Source: Diphasiastrum complanatum (taxonomy: Eukaryota > Streptophyta > Lycopodiopsida > Lycopodiales > Lycopodiaceae). From it: a stretch of 64,000 bases of DNA. The notes below the pieces were generated by a model that saw only the letters and a program-made list of their open reading frames with translations, did not search any database and had not been told where the DNA came from. The position numbers were made by a program, and so were the translations under genes. Below, piece after piece: positions 1 through 11,885 of the stretch. The stretch spans positions 85,978,032-86,042,031 of the forward strand of contig CM055092.1 in NCBI GenBank assembly GCA_029204225.1, in the 5' to 3' direction. How positions within the stretch are numbered: position 1 is the stretch's first letter; the number at the start of each line of letters is the position of its first letter.

Positions 1-249
1 TCCTTAACTAGGAGTGAATTGTGACACCTCACTAGCCTAACTAGGCCACATCAGCCACTCCTCCTGTGAGTCACTGCTAGCACCATGCAAATCCACCATC
101 ATGTGTTGTAGGCCTCTAAATCATTAATTATGACTTTAATTCCAAGAGGCCCCCAACCCCTCATAGCCATAATCAATTTACAGCCGAGATAGGCTACTGA
201 CCTCCTTACGGGACATTAGTTCAAGATCAGAACAAATGTGGGCATGACA
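1..249 (-). repeat. Partial 3' LTR of Gypsy element X
   Basis: This segment is a diverged copy of 7253-7738; both share the blocks CCCCAACCCCTCATA and CCTTACGGGA and end in GCATGACA, which is the TG...-type 5' end of an LTR read on the minus strand. The left part lies outside the window. The segment just after it, once Gypsy-1 is removed, is a pyrimidine run (5803-5811), which on the minus strand is a polypurine tract directly before an LTR. It is therefore the 3' LTR of a minus-strand element whose 5' LTR is at 7253-7738. Confidence 0.7.
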
Positions 250-256
250 TACTTCG

Positions 257-614
257 TGTTACGAGCACTTAACCAGTGCCGAGCCCTAGAGGACATAGGA
301 GGTCAGATACTATAGTCAGGGTTGTGTACAGTGTACACGACCAACAGGGCAAGACAGTGTGAGTAGTGTGCCCCAACACGGTCCATAGCCATGGCGGGCC
401 TAACATAGCCTAGGGACCTTGTCAGCAGGATAGGGCCCCACGTTGGGTCCCGACGTGCTGTCGGCCACGTCAGAGCCACGTGGCCGACACTTGGCAGTAT
501 GCATGCTACCAGTCCTCACACTGGGCTAGGAGGGGCTTACTCCATATCAGGGAGTAGGCAAGGTTGGGTGGATCAGTTAGTGTTTGCCCTACTGTGGTGT
601 TAGGATCTCTTACA
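257..614 (+). repeat. 5' LTR of Gypsy-1
   Basis: The 358-bp repeat starts TGTTACGAGC and ends ATCTCTTACA, and matches 5446-5802 over its full length. The same LTR type bounds Gypsy-2 and Gypsy-4. Confidence 0.93.
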
Positions 615-615
615 C

Positions 616-629
616 TGGTATCAGAGCCA
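616..629 (+). other. Primer binding site, initiator tRNA-Met type (Gypsy-1)
   Basis: TGGTATCAGAGCCA lies one base after the LTR end. It matches the complement of the plant initiator tRNA-Met 3' end, the usual primer of chromoviruses and many Copia elements. Confidence 0.9.
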
Positions 630-1527
630 TCTCCTTCTTTGGGAGCTTAGTAGTAGCAGTAGAACAAGCTATTAGAAGGTAGGAAAGATTTCTCAGATTC
701 TCAGAAAAGAATAGAGGAGGAAAATCGCTGTAGGAACAACTTTCAAATCCTTGAAAATTGCTGGGAATTTACAGTTGTTGGAAGCACAACTCTTTGTACA
801 GTTCCAGCGCTATCAGATCAGTGTTCTACTCCCGATTTTCCAGTGCAAATTTGTGGATCTTGAGCGGATTTTGGATAGAAGACTGCCAGCAGGTCCATCG
901 CTGCAAAATCAGTGTTCAAATCTGATTTTTGTGTGTAGATTCGGGAAATCTGAGAGGGAATTCAGACCAGAACAGAACTGCAGGCCCATCGCTGTAGTGG
1001 CAGCTGCATATCCTCTTTTTGCAAGCGGATTTAAGAGTCAAATCAGGGTGCAGGGCCAGCACTAGACAGAGAGAAAGTGGATTGGAGATCCATCTCTGAT
1101 TTTCAGAAGTTTTTGGGCTAGTTTTTTGCTACCAATCAGAGGATAGACCAGCGAGCAGTTTGCTCTTATAACTCTAGAATCTCTGAGCAGGGGTTGGCAA
1201 TCAAAATCAGAAGTTTGTACAAGTTTAAGCCCTTAATTTTCGGTTTTTTCGGGACAATAGACCCATCCCTCTGACAGCGAGGGTAGGGAGCAAGAAAAAT
1301 CAGATTTTTGTTTGTAAGTTGGCACGCTGGTTTTTGATTGTTCCGAACAGCAGACTTGAAAGCAGTTGTGGAAGAGCTGAGAGGGCTTTCCTTGATTCTC
1401 TCTGTGGGAGTATAGTTCTCTAAAGAGCTAAGTTTTCTTTCCCTCTTTTGTACAGTTATAAATTAGTCTTTTCGACTTTTTTTTGAGAGGAAACATTTCG
1501 TTAGGCACACCTTTTCTATCACAGAAA

Positions 1528-4500
1528 ATGACCACTTCTCTGGGACCTGATCAACCCCTGACAAGAGGCATTGATGAATTAGAAACGGAATCCCTGAGGT
1601 TCAGTAAGGGGAAAGAACCCATGGAAGTTGAAGAACAGGAACAATTCGCCAAAGAACTCGACGAATTGGTTACTGAGGAGCAGTTCCTCCATTTGGTAAC
1701 AGAGGTGGATGAACTGAAGTTGGCATTACCAATTTCAAGTCCAGTGTGGACGACTCGTTCGCTGAACTCAAAGGCTTGATTCTAAGTTCCACGAAAGGAA
1801 GCCTTCCCTCCACTTCTCAGTTGTCCCCTTCTCCCCTTCCATCAGTTTCGGGGGAGCCAATGCGGTCTCACTCCAGTGTCTTTAAAGATTTAAAGACTCC
1901 TACTTTTATAAGGGAAGAGAAGGATAGAAATGCAGATATTCTACAAACCTTCCTCAGCAAATGGAAGAACATTCATGCTCTTAAACAGACGCCTGACCAT
2001 TTGCAAGCTATAGAGGCAAGTCTTTCCCTAGGGCCCATGGCCTATAAGTGGTGGTTAAATCTCCAGGAGATTGGGCAGACTCCCCAATCATGGAAGGCCT
2101 TTGAAGAAGCCTTCCTAAGAGAATTTCTACCTGAAAATGAACTTGATAGAGCCTGGGAAGCCTAGGATAAAACAGTAATGGACAAGTCCCTAATCCAATA
2201 TATCGCGCAGTATCAAGAAGCAATCTTAAAAATTAAAAATATGGATGACTATCAGAAAGTCAGGGGATTTGTCCGTGGTCTCAAAGATGAAGAGGTCCAG
2301 AGAAATTCGCCCACTACCCTAGAGCAAGCTCTCAGATATGCTCAAATCTATGATGATTCAGTGGGTAGGAAGAGGGCGAGACAACAGCCTCTTTCTGAGC
2401 AGCCTTCTCAGAAAGACTTTCAATATAAAAAGAAATTTTTAAAACGAAAGAAAGAAGATAAAGTAAAAGGTGAAGCTCCTCAGAAACGCCCATCGCTCAT
2501 ACAACCCTTAAAACTAGAAGATTTTGAGAAAGCCAAACAAGAACGTTTGTGCTTTGTGTACATGGGCAAGGGACACACAGTAAGATAGTGTCCCAAGGGG
2601 CCTTTCACTAAAAAAGATAAAAAACAAGTTTATCTTGTTCAGACCGTAAGTTTCCCTAGTGACTCGGCAGCTTCCGAGATCAAAGTGTATCATGAAGACC
2701 ATGAACACTGTTGCCAGCTGACCTCTGCAATGCTAGCGAGACCCTTCAGCTTTGGGCCGCATGACCTAGTACGTATGCATGGGAAAGTTGGTGACCAGTC
2801 AGTCAGAGTTATGGTTGATGATGGGGCGACCCATAATTTCATCAACTACACCCTAGTTAAAAAACTCAGACTTCCAGAAGTACCTAGTCAGCATAGGTAC
2901 ATAGTTTCATTAGCTAAGGGTGAAGATAAGAAAATTTGGGAAACTATGGTAAGTAATCTAAATCTTGGTATTCAGGGGTACCAAGATGAAATAAACTTTC
3001 AGATAATGCACCTGGATTGCACAGACATTGTTCTCGAGAGCGACTGGCTCTACAGCTTAGGACTTCCCTCCACAGAAATTATCAGGAGAACACCCTCAGC
3101 TTTCAGCATAAAGGCCGAGAGGTCCAGTTGCATGGGGAGCATGATGTTTCCAACAGCCCTATGGTCTGCAGTTTAGATCTCTGTCAGCTAATCGGAGACG
3201 ATGACCATCAGGTATTCTTATGTGACTTTCAGTTTATTCCTGAAGTTTCTATTTCCAGTTCTTTACAGCAGAAAATCAGTAAATTAGAAACTTTATTGTT
3301 TAAATTTAAAGATGTTTTTCTTGAAGATTTACCACATGGTTTACCACCTAGCAGAGAGGTAGATCATGTAATAAACCTAGTACCAGGTACAACACCTATT
3401 TCTAAACTTCTGTATCGGGTCAGCCGAACAGAGGATGAAGAAATAACTAGGCAGTTAAGCTAGTGACTGCAGTTGGTGCTGTACTAACTCAGAGTGGACG
3501 ACCAGTTGCGTTCGAGAGTAAAAAACTCGAGCCAGCTCAGACTAGGTACAATGCTTATGAAAAGGAACTCTTTTCTATAGTTCATGCCCTTAAGACAGGG
3601 AGGCATTATTTGTGTGGTGCCAACTTTGAGGTCCTGACAGACCATGAAAGTCTTAGATACTTTTGCAATGAACCTAAGCTTAGAGGTCGGAAAGCTCGTT
3701 GGGCAGAGTTGATGCAAGAGTTTGATATGTCTATCAGATATAGACGGGAGAAATTCAATACAGTAGTAGATGCCCTTAGTAGAATGCCTATGATAAACGA
3801 GCTGAGTTTCACTCAGATTACTCGAGTCCTTGAGAGGGAAGTGCCAGCATGATGCATTCTTCTCTACTATCTGGAACTCAGTCGAGAGCAGATAGTTACA
3901 GACTCCAGAACCAGTTCCCGGGGCTGGTGCCAGTTCATCCAAGAATACGACAGCTTCTGTTGAGGATGATGATGAGTCCGAGTATACGTTAGATGATGTT
4001 GAGGATTCTGAGCCTGTATAACCCAAGCAAACCCCAGCGGTTGAGGGTCAGTTGACTCTAGGATTCAAATGGAAACAGTATTCCATTCATGATGAGTACT
4101 TGCTCTATAGAGATAGAGTATGTGTCCCCAATTCAGAGGATTATAGGTAGCAGGTCCTATATGAGTGTCATGACAATCCTAGTGCGGGGCACCCAGGCAT
4201 ACAAAAGACCTATGAGCTTCTTTGTAGGCAATTTTTCTGGCCCAGTATGAAAAAGGACGTCCAGCAATATGTAACCAGTTGCCAGAAATGTCAAGTAAAT
4301 AAAGCAGAGCATTTAAAGGCAGGAGGGTTGTTATAGCCCATAGATATACCAGCTGGTAAATGGGAGAGTATCTCCATGGATTTTATTGTAGGCTTGCCTA
4401 AAACCCAAAAGGGTAATGACGCTATATTGTTCACAGTTGACTGTTTGACCAAAATGGCTCACTTTATTCCGACCAAAACGACCGTTAGAGCTCCAGAGTT

Positions 4501-5434
4501 AGCGAGGTTGTTTGTAGATGGGATATTTAAATTGTACGGTCTACCTTCCGGCATAGTCAACGACCGGGACAGTAAGTTTACTGGAAATTTTTGGAAGGCA
4601 GTATTCCATCATCTCCATACTAAACTTAATATGAGTACCACCGACCATCCACAGACGGACGGTCAAACAGAGAGGGTAAATCAGGTGTTGGAGGATATGC
4701 TTCGCGCATACGTCAGCAAGAAGCAGACTCATTGGGAGGAGTATCTCTCGATATTAGAGTTTGCTTATAACAGTACCAAACATTCAGCTACGGGATATAG
4801 CCCATTTATGCTGATGTTCGATTTTCAGCCACGCTCACCCACAGCTGTAGGGTTTAAACAAGAAAAAGTTGAAGCAGCCAGAAACTTTTTAGAGGACCTA
4901 AACCAGATGATAGAACATGCTAAGCGTAGCATTAGGCAGTCCCAGGATCGAGCCAGGCATTATGCAGATCCACGCAGACGGGATGTGCAGTTCTCCGCTG
5001 GTGAGAAAGTCTACTTGAGAGTCCCAGTTGACTCTAAAACCCTCAAATCAGGAGTGTGTGCTAAGTTGTCTCCTAGGTATTGTGGTCCCTTTACCAGTAG
5101 TAGGAGACTAGGCGAGGTCACTTATGAACTAGAACTCCCGCACAGTAGTAAGGTTTTTCTAGTCTTTCATGTAAGTCAGTTACGAAAAGCCTTAACCAGA
5201 TCAGAAAATCTGGTAGGGAACAGTGTTCTAGTTCTCCCATTGGATTCTCAGCAACCTCCACATGAGCCAGAGGAGATTCTTGATAGTAGAGAGATGCAGA
5301 CTCGTCATACTCTATACCGAGAATATCTGGTCAAGTGGAATGACCAGCCTGTTGAGAATGCCACTTGGGAAAGAGGCAGCGTGCTTCGCAAGATTTTTCC
5401 AGACCTTGTCTTAGTGGACCAAGACGGTTCTTAA
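1528..5434 (+). pseudogene. Gag-pol pseudogene of Gypsy-1 (RT deleted)
   Basis: Pieces in several frames follow the Gypsy-2 polyprotein in order. Gag begins at ATG 1528 (MTTSLGPDQP), shifts frame near 1750 and has a stop after DRAWEA at 2163. The zinc knuckle near 2550-2590 has Cys changed to Tyr (CFVYMGKGH) and then a stop. The protease ([11 protein letters not shown]) is near 2810-2845. Pol pieces run 3017-3463 and 3463-3852 (RNase H side). Integrase and a C-terminal chromodomain (EYLVKWNDQP) are in 4376-5434. Compared with Gypsy-2 the whole RT, about 840 bp, is missing at about 3457. The copy cannot encode its own replication enzymes. Confidence 0.92.
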
Positions 5435-5445
5435 GGGGGGGGGAG
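5432..5445 (+). other. Polypurine tract of Gypsy-1
   Basis: A purine run (TAAGGGGGGGGGAG) follows the pol stop directly and touches the 3' LTR. This is the expected plus-strand primer position. Confidence 0.8.
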
Positions 5446-5802
5446 TGTTACGAGCACGTAACCAGTGCCGAGCCCTAGAGAACACAGGAGGTCAGATACC
5501 ACAGTCAGGGTCGTGTACAGTGTACACGACCAACAGGGCAAGACAGTGTGAGTAGTGTGCCCCAGCACGGTCCATAGCCATGACGGGCCTAACACAGCCT
5601 AGGGACCCTGTCAGCAGGATAGGGCCCCATGTTGGGTCCCGACGTGCAGTCGGCTACGTCAGAGCCACGGGCCGACACTTGGCAGTATGCATGCTACCAG
5701 TCCTCACACTGGGCTAGGAGGGGCTTACTCCATATCAGGGAGTAGGCACGGTTGGGTGGATCATTTAGTGTTTGCCCTACTGTGGTGTTAGGATCTCTTA
5801 CA
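5446..5802 (+). repeat. 3' LTR of Gypsy-1
   Basis: This is the second copy of the 257-614 repeat. It differs by roughly 15 substitutions and a one-base deletion in the GCCACGTGG segment. Confidence 0.93.
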
Positions 5803-7252
5803 CTTCCCCCCAAAATCAAGTTCTAATCGCAGAACTTAAAGTTAGGGCAGGTTTTTTTCCTAAGGCTATCCCCCTGTTCTCAAAAGTCAGCATCATTTGT
5901 ATGTCCCCTCCAGTGAACCAGATATTCAGTAACTATTTGATTACACAATCGTTTAGCTCTTGTTTCCCAAATCTTATCGAGTTCATAATGGGTTATGCTA
6001 GATGACTCTTCAGGCAGGTCCCAATAGATCTCCATAATCAAGGTGATCCCCTTCACGATTGACTCTTCTCAAGTCATCTGTTGTGCAATACTAGGTGCGC
6101 TTGAGTTCCTTTCGGGAGTTCTAATCGGTAAGCCAAATAATCAACATTAAGAAATTTGTACGATCCAAAGATTAGGTTGACTTAACCAATGACAGGGAAA
6201 ACTGGACTAGATCCAACAAACCACTTCTTGTAGTAGAATTTTTTAATGAATTAATAAAATTCGTGATCAGTAAGTTTCTAGTCGTACAAGAATAAGTTGG
6301 ATCTACACATCCATCAACATAAATGTGAATAAGTTCTGTTTATAAATTACTTCTTTTACCAGTCGGATTAATTTCAATTATCCTTAGAAGATTCCCACCA
6401 TATCCAGATGTCCTATAAATTGAGATTTCACGCAGATCCTATGTTTGTACATATCACGGATTCCTTTTGGAATGCTACAGATTTTACACTCAGATAAATT
6501 TTCCTATAACTCTTACTTCTCCCTTTATAAGAAATTTAGAATGTAATAGGTGTCATATCATTTAATACAATGAAGAAGATTTTCTCAAGTCAATAATATG
6601 TGTTGTATTAGAGTAACTTGATACTCCGATGTCGAAACACATTTGCATATGCGACTTAGTCTTGAAATTCTTGATTGGTTATAGTACTCACCACCCATGA
6701 GAAATGAGCCTATATAAAAATGAAAAGAAACCTACATGGGGTCAACGAACTAGACTGAAATTTCTCTACTCACTTTCACAAAACCAGAGATGCTTAAACA
6801 AAACAACATTAACCACTTTTCAAAAGAATAGAATATGGTTTAAAAAAACCAAGTTTCCACTGCTCAATAGAGAGTAAGAAATTCTCTATTAGTTTTTGAT
6901 GAAAGCACCACAAATCAAAATTTGAAAATAGATTATTTTCTTTAAGTTCAATTCCATATTTTCCATAAAGGCATCCAAAATGTCCTAATCCCATGCAGAA
7001 TCCGAGACTCAAAATTCAACTCCGAAATAGAAAAGAGTCTGACCAATGGTGTCAAAATAAAAAATTTTTGCAAAACCTTCCTAGAAGCTTCATCCACCAT
7101 TTCAATTTTCACTTTCAAGAGCTTCAACAATCAATTTGTTGAAAACATGGTAGTGCACCTACCTTGCAAAAAATTTCCTCTTGAAAAAAACTGCTCTTGT
7201 TCTTGAGCCTGAACTTGTCGGCAATTTGTCCTAGCTTTGGCTTTGATACCAC
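5803..7252 (-). pseudogene. Internal remnant of Gypsy element X
   Basis: Read on the minus strand from the primer site at 7251 to the purine tract at 5803-5811, only about 1.45 kb remains, too little for gag-pol. Near the 3' end (about 5885-5945) the minus strand encodes a chromodomain-like stretch, EYLVHWRGHTNDADF, followed by TGA where Trp is expected. The rest is AT-rich with no recognisable domain. The element is internally deleted and old. Confidence 0.65.
7239..7251 (-). other. Primer binding site of element X
   Basis: On the minus strand the sequence is TGGTATCAAAGCC, one mismatch from the initiator tRNA-Met site TGGTATCAGAGCC. It lies one base inside the LTR end at 7253. Confidence 0.7.
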
Positions 7253-7738
7253 TGTCAAAACCTCATCCAAGATCAATACCAGAATGTCAAAACCAAGATA
7301 GCAATGTGAACGGATGGTGGATCAATCCAACCCAACCAAACTTAGATCGATCGGATTCAGCCCCCAAGCCATGGAACACTAGCCATGTCTCAATAGTGGA
7401 AGGAGTGAGAACGCACTCCAGCAGCATCATGTAGCTATCGTCCACTAGTCCAAGCTCTCCCCAATGGGAGGCCTATGGGTATACTTATGCCCTTCAAAGG
7501 CTTCTTGAGACTAGGATTAAACTAAGACACCTCACTAGGACACATCAATAGCCTAACTGGGCCACATTAGCCACTTACCAATGAGTCATTGCTAGTTCCA
7601 TATTCCAAACCATCAATTATAATTTAATATTATGAGGGCCCCAACCCCTCATAATCATAACTGACTTATAGGTCAAAGTAGGCCCTCTGACCCCCTTACG
7701 GGATGTAAATCCAGGGTCAAAGCTTTGTGGGCATGACA
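7253..7738 (-). repeat. 5' LTR of Gypsy element X
   Basis: The 486-bp repeat reads TGTCATGCCC...GGTTTTGACA on the minus strand. Its 5' portion matches the diverged copy at 1-249. LTR ends, primer site and polypurine tract agree in orientation. Confidence 0.7.
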
Positions 7739-7744
7739 ACCCAG

Positions 7745-7965
7745 GTCATGGAGCAGCTAAGATGATAGGAGAGCAATATGAGGATATTGTGGTTTGTATT
7801 TAGAAGACTCAACAGTCTTTGAATGAATATAATCATCTTGAAAATAGCCTCAACCCGAAGTGATATGACTGCAAACTCAGCATGGATGATTTGATGTGGG
7901 ATTGAGGGCTTAGCTCGGATGTGTGACAACATAGTAGTCTACAGGCGAGAAATATTGGTCCACTT
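7745..7965 (-). pseudogene. LINE ORF2 fragment (post-RT region)
   Basis: The minus strand encodes RAKPSIPHQIIHAEFA, matching RAKPSVPHQIILAEFA in the region after RT of LINE-C and LINE-A. The flanking residues (ISRL, AIFKMIIFIQR) also align. Only about 70 residues are left, so this is an isolated old fragment. Confidence 0.8.
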
Positions 7966-8160
7966 TGACTCTGAAAGCCCAATGCACCAAGTTGTAGAAG
8001 TGCTAAAGACTGACCTCAGCCTAGCAACAATAGCCTAATTCATACTAAAGGTAGGACTTGTGCAGAGTTTGTGTAGGAGGATCTAAAGTAAAAATTTGTC
8101 ACTGGATATGGGCCCTAGAGGTGTTAAAGATCATGATGTTAGTCATCCTATTGTGTACAA

Positions 8161-8385
8161 TTAGCAATCCTTCATGCAATAAAGACATGGATGCTTTGAT
8201 GTTGCCCCATGAGAGACATTATACATACATTTTAATGTTTTCAAATCCCCTGCAAGGTGCCATTGAATGTGAAAACTTCCATGGTTTTCGACTGTAAATT
8301 TCTCACCCTCCAAATGTCTCTTTATAATCTCGCCATAATTTGTTCTTGAAAATATCCATGAAAGTATTTTATGGTCCTCTTTCAA
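8161..8385 (-). pseudogene. Short possible transposon-derived fragment, unassigned
   Basis: A 74-residue minus-strand frame contains WHLAGDLKTLKCMY and, after a gap, PCLYCMKDC. A G-D-(x)-K-x-L segment followed by C-x2-C resembles proteins of some DNA transposons, but I cannot assign a family. It has no credible start or continuation. It could also be a chance frame. Confidence 0.25.
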
Positions 8386-8597
8386 GACCTGTAGAGAAGC
8401 AAGTAATGCATGATACGTTAAAAAAAACTGGCAAGGTATGAAATGTTAATAACGATATTCTAAATGAAAATTGAAATGTATAGTTGGAATGCCGCCAACC
8501 ACCATACGTTCGATCATCTGTATCTGACCCCATTTGTCCCCAAATGAGTGTAGGCTATCCAGATAATGCCTCCACTATAGATGAAATCAGTGCCACA

Positions 8598-8807
8598 TTA
8601 TTTGCATATATAAGGTGGAGACAATAATGTGGCCAAGTCTACATTTGATACCACTAGCTTGGTCAATGACACGGTCTTGCTCATTGATATATTATCCAAA
8701 GAATTTGGGGGGAGGGAGCAACCTTGCTTCACCCAAAGAGTACTTTTAAAACAATTGGGAGAAACCCTCATTTGTCCTGAAACAACCCTAGACCCACTCA
8801 TAGCCAT
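8598..8807 (-). pseudogene. Possible LINE RT fragment
   Basis: The minus-strand frame holds WVKQGCSLPP, similar to the RT motif GVKQGCSLSP of the LINEs elsewhere in the window. The surrounding residues do not align well and the YADD motif is absent. It may be a remnant of a different, older LINE. Confidence 0.35.
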
Positions 8808-10296
8808 GTGTCTAATTAAACCTTTCTAAAACCCAGTAGACCTACCATGAGATGGTATGTCATATCAAGCTTTGATGAACTAAATCACTATTAGAGCCGG
8901 CAGGGACATCATGAACGGTGTTAGGGCAAATCCATGCCATTGTAATTGGTATGTCGAAGCAAGATGTCAACATTCTTGCGCAAATCCATGTGGTTCAAGA
9001 ATGATCAAGCCAATGGACTGAACAAAATGGTAAGTTGTAACCTCTAGGTAGAATTTTAGCAGAACAACGTAACCACATGGTAATGTTCAAAAGGTTTGAC
9101 TTCATTTTAGGTTAAGGTTTAGAAAGAGTAGCAAAGCATGAATAGGTCTAGTTGAGACCCCTAAAAATTAAGTATCGCACAATATGTTGTATATCAAGGT
9201 TCGAAGCAATAGGAGTTATGGTAATCCTATGACCTGAAGTAGTTTAAACAAAATCCGCATGAATTGGTTAGGGAAAGGTTTGTTTCCCTAAATATATTCA
9301 TATGAAGCTTTCTAAGACATAAGCCAAAATGGCATACATGTAGTCAACTCAATCCTGTGGGGAGAATATAAAGTCCCGTATAAAGAAGACATTGTAAGAA
9401 AGTAGATCAAACATTCGATTCTCATCAAAGCAACGTAATTGCTTAAAAATAAGAGATTTAATCATGGTTTCCATTCAACTAGAAATCTCATAAACTGCTG
9501 AGACAGAATGTGTATCAAATGGCCACATAGAAATGAGTATTAATGAAGCAGTTGCGAATCATTGGAGTGCTGTCCAAACAGCACGTAGAGCGTCCAAATG
9601 GCAACAAAAACGGAGCAAAAAAGTTTGTTTCTAAGCTACTGAACCAGCGTTGGTCCAGCAGCAGCTAGATCGCATTAGAAGCATGAAAACATTGGTAATA
9701 AAGAGCAGATACGTTGTGTCCAAAAAGGCAGCATAAGTTATGGCAATAAATCCTCAATCAATGTGGCTTTCTAATGGGCGCTGTTGGACAGTGAAGGGGA
9801 GCTGGAAAACCAAAGCAGAGACAGCAACCAGAAATGTAGTAGCCAGATGAAAGAGGTAAATCGCTGATGATTAGGCCATAGAATCCATTCCTGTAGACAA
9901 AAAATGGCATATTGCAAAGCTGAAACCAATGAGATGAAGCAATGCTTACCAAGATAACTTTGTTGGAAGCGATGGTAGGGCGCAAAAGAGTACTCTATCC
10001 TCCAATTGTTGATAGGGTAAAGCAAGAATCTAATCCCATGCATATGTAGTTTGTTGCGGGTCAGTACAAATAAGCTCAGGTAGACCCATCCAGATTGGTT
10101 TGTGGAAGAAGCCAAGTTTAAGTGAATCCTGTCCATTGGTTTAAAGGTGAATGACCCTCCACCGTTTTAACAAGTTAAAAGACGTTTTTGGGTTTCAACA
10201 GGGTTATTTGCCAAAATAATACCTAGTTCATAAGTGATTCCACAATGCTACAAACTGAGAAGGGAAAAGTAGGCTACAAATGCTGTACTATCCATG

Positions 10297-11856
10297 AGAG
10301 AGAAAGAAAGAAAGCTTTGTTAATGTCTTTTCCATGCCAAAAGGCATATAAGACCAAAAGGAGTACATGTCAAGTATGTGAAACCATGGGAGTTTATATA
10401 AACGTCTCAAAAAACAAACTATGCATAAAAGACAATGAGTAAAATAACTGTAAACTACAAATTGCCAAGTAGAGTAGTATCATATAGTGCTGTTGTTGAA
10501 AAAGGATGTGATACGAGCTGTAGCAGGAGGTAATGTGGGCCGCCGCTGACGTCGTCTAGGGGGGTGAAAACTGTTTGCTCTCATAACAGGGTGGGAAGTG
10601 CGAGCTGCTGCGTGACTATGAGTGATACACTGTCTTTGACATTAGTGAGGTGGTATGTCGTCGTCATCGTCATCGTCATCAGACTTTGTCCGTCTCCTGG
10701 TGAAGAAAGACGTAATCTGAGCCTGAGAGCTAGGATGTGGCTGGTGAGCTGACTGGTACATATCCTGGCGCAACAAGACCATCTCTTGTAGCATAAGTAC
10801 GACACACGGAATAGACAATGATATCTCCCTCTAATCTCATAGTATATGGGGCATCTGAAGATGAAATGCTCCTCGAACTCTATCTCATGTAGGGGACACA
10901 ACAAGCATAGTCTCTTCTCTCGTGGTGTACCCTGGCCAACTGATGTGAGGAGACTCTGAACTGTCCCAAAGTGAAATGAAGACTGTGTGATAGTCCAGAG
11001 GACAATATTGAAGACCATAACTTTGGTCTTCGAGAGGTTCACCTCTAAACCCCACTGAGTACAAAAGGTGTGTAAGCAGTCCAACTGTCTCTGTAATCCC
11101 TCTCTGGTACGGGAGACTAGTACCACATCATCCGCATAGAGAAGGATGGCAATCAGAATGTCTCCAAGCCGACAACCTTCCCCACCACACTGAGAGATGA
11201 CTTGCGCTAATTTGTCAATATATAATCCAAAGAGAATTGGTGAGAGAGAGCATTCCTGCTTAACCCCAATAGTACTCCAGATCTGCTCAGAAATGCCACT
11301 GCCATGACGAAAACAGCCCAAAACCCTCTCATAGAGAGCCATGATGGCTAGAATAATATCTGTAGAGAAACCAAGGTCTCGAAGTCTCTGGATGAGCAAG
11401 GAGCATAGGACAGAATCAAAGGCTTTCATGAAGTCCACAAAACAACAGTAAACCTTTTCTCTCCTGTGTCTAGCTTCCTCAATGAGGGTTCGAAGTGTGA
11501 ATATGTGATCTGTAGTGGAATAATGAGCGCAGAACCTTGCCTGACCCAAAGCATGTAATCTCCTGGACTCTGCCTCTGAACTAACTGTAGATTAAAGGAT
11601 GGTGCCATATAGTTTCGCGAGAACTTGTCCAATCATGATAGTGCAGTAATTACCAGGTACCATGGGGTCACCATTTTTATGGATAGGATGTATGATGTTG
11701 GTGCACCAAGAGGATGGGAAGCCCTCAACAACAACATGGTTAAGGAGAGTGGATAGTGTAGGGGCGAGGGTATCGGAGGCGTGAATCAGCAGCTCAGAAT
11801 CAAGGTCTTCAATGTCTCTGGTGCGATGGGTTTTCAGCTTTTTGATTGCTGCTCGG
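10297..11856 (-). mobile_element. LINE-A2: 5'-truncated and internally deleted LINE
   Basis: The sense strand is minus. Pieces cover the start of RT (GNYCTIMIGQVLAKLYGTIL, 11592-11850), the RT core (FVDFMKAFDSV, GVKQECSLSP, LLYADDVVLV; 10985-11549) and the C-terminal Cys/His motif (CLLCPLHE...HFIFRCP, about 10850-10910). Compared with LINE-A1, about 740 bp between KVMVFN and the C-terminal region is missing, joined near 10985-11015. The 5' end stops inside RT at AAIKKLK, exactly where the pyrimidine tail of LINE-A1 begins. The 3' UTR carries the conserved stem-loop and ends TTAACAAAGC then pyrimidines. Confidence 0.9.
10325..10354 (-). promoter_or_regulatory. Conserved 3'-UTR stem-loop of LINE-A2
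   Basis: On the sense strand the outer stem is GTCTT (10354-10350) with AAGAC (10329-10325). The inner stem is ATGCC/GGCAT with a TTTT loop. The same architecture occurs in LINE-A1, LINE-B1 and LINE-D. It is a likely recognition hairpin for target-primed reverse transcription (inference). Confidence 0.75.
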
Positions 11857-11885
11857 AGAGAGAGAAGAAAGAAAGCTTTATTAAT

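Larger units (their letters stand above)
257..5802 (+). mobile_element. Gypsy-1: Ty3/Gypsy chromovirus, decayed and missing its RT
   Basis: This is a complete LTR-to-LTR element of about 5.5 kb. The LTRs (257-614 and 5446-5802) both start TGTTACGAGC and end CTTACA. An initiator tRNA-Met primer site follows the 5' LTR and a purine tract precedes the 3' LTR. The flanks CTTCG (252-256) and CTTCC (5803-5807) look like a 5-bp target duplication with one mismatch. The LTRs differ at about 15 positions plus a small indel by eye, so it is older than Gypsy-2. It inserted at the polypurine tract of element X. The coding region is broken by frameshifts and stops and lacks the reverse transcriptase. Confidence 0.93.
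7966..10296. other. Stretch without a recognised gene
   Basis: I see no host exon here and specifically no MLO-like exon. Two weak minus-strand pieces are listed separately (8161-8385 and 8598-8807), and one copy of a dispersed motif is at 8919-9001. Longer open frames such as 9771-10136 on the minus strand show no recognisable motif and have atypical composition. Confidence 0.5.

Noticed and set aside
9758-10136. A 121-residue aromatic-rich minus-strand frame.
   Set aside because: It shows no motif, no homologous copy in the window and no gene context; probably a chance open frame.
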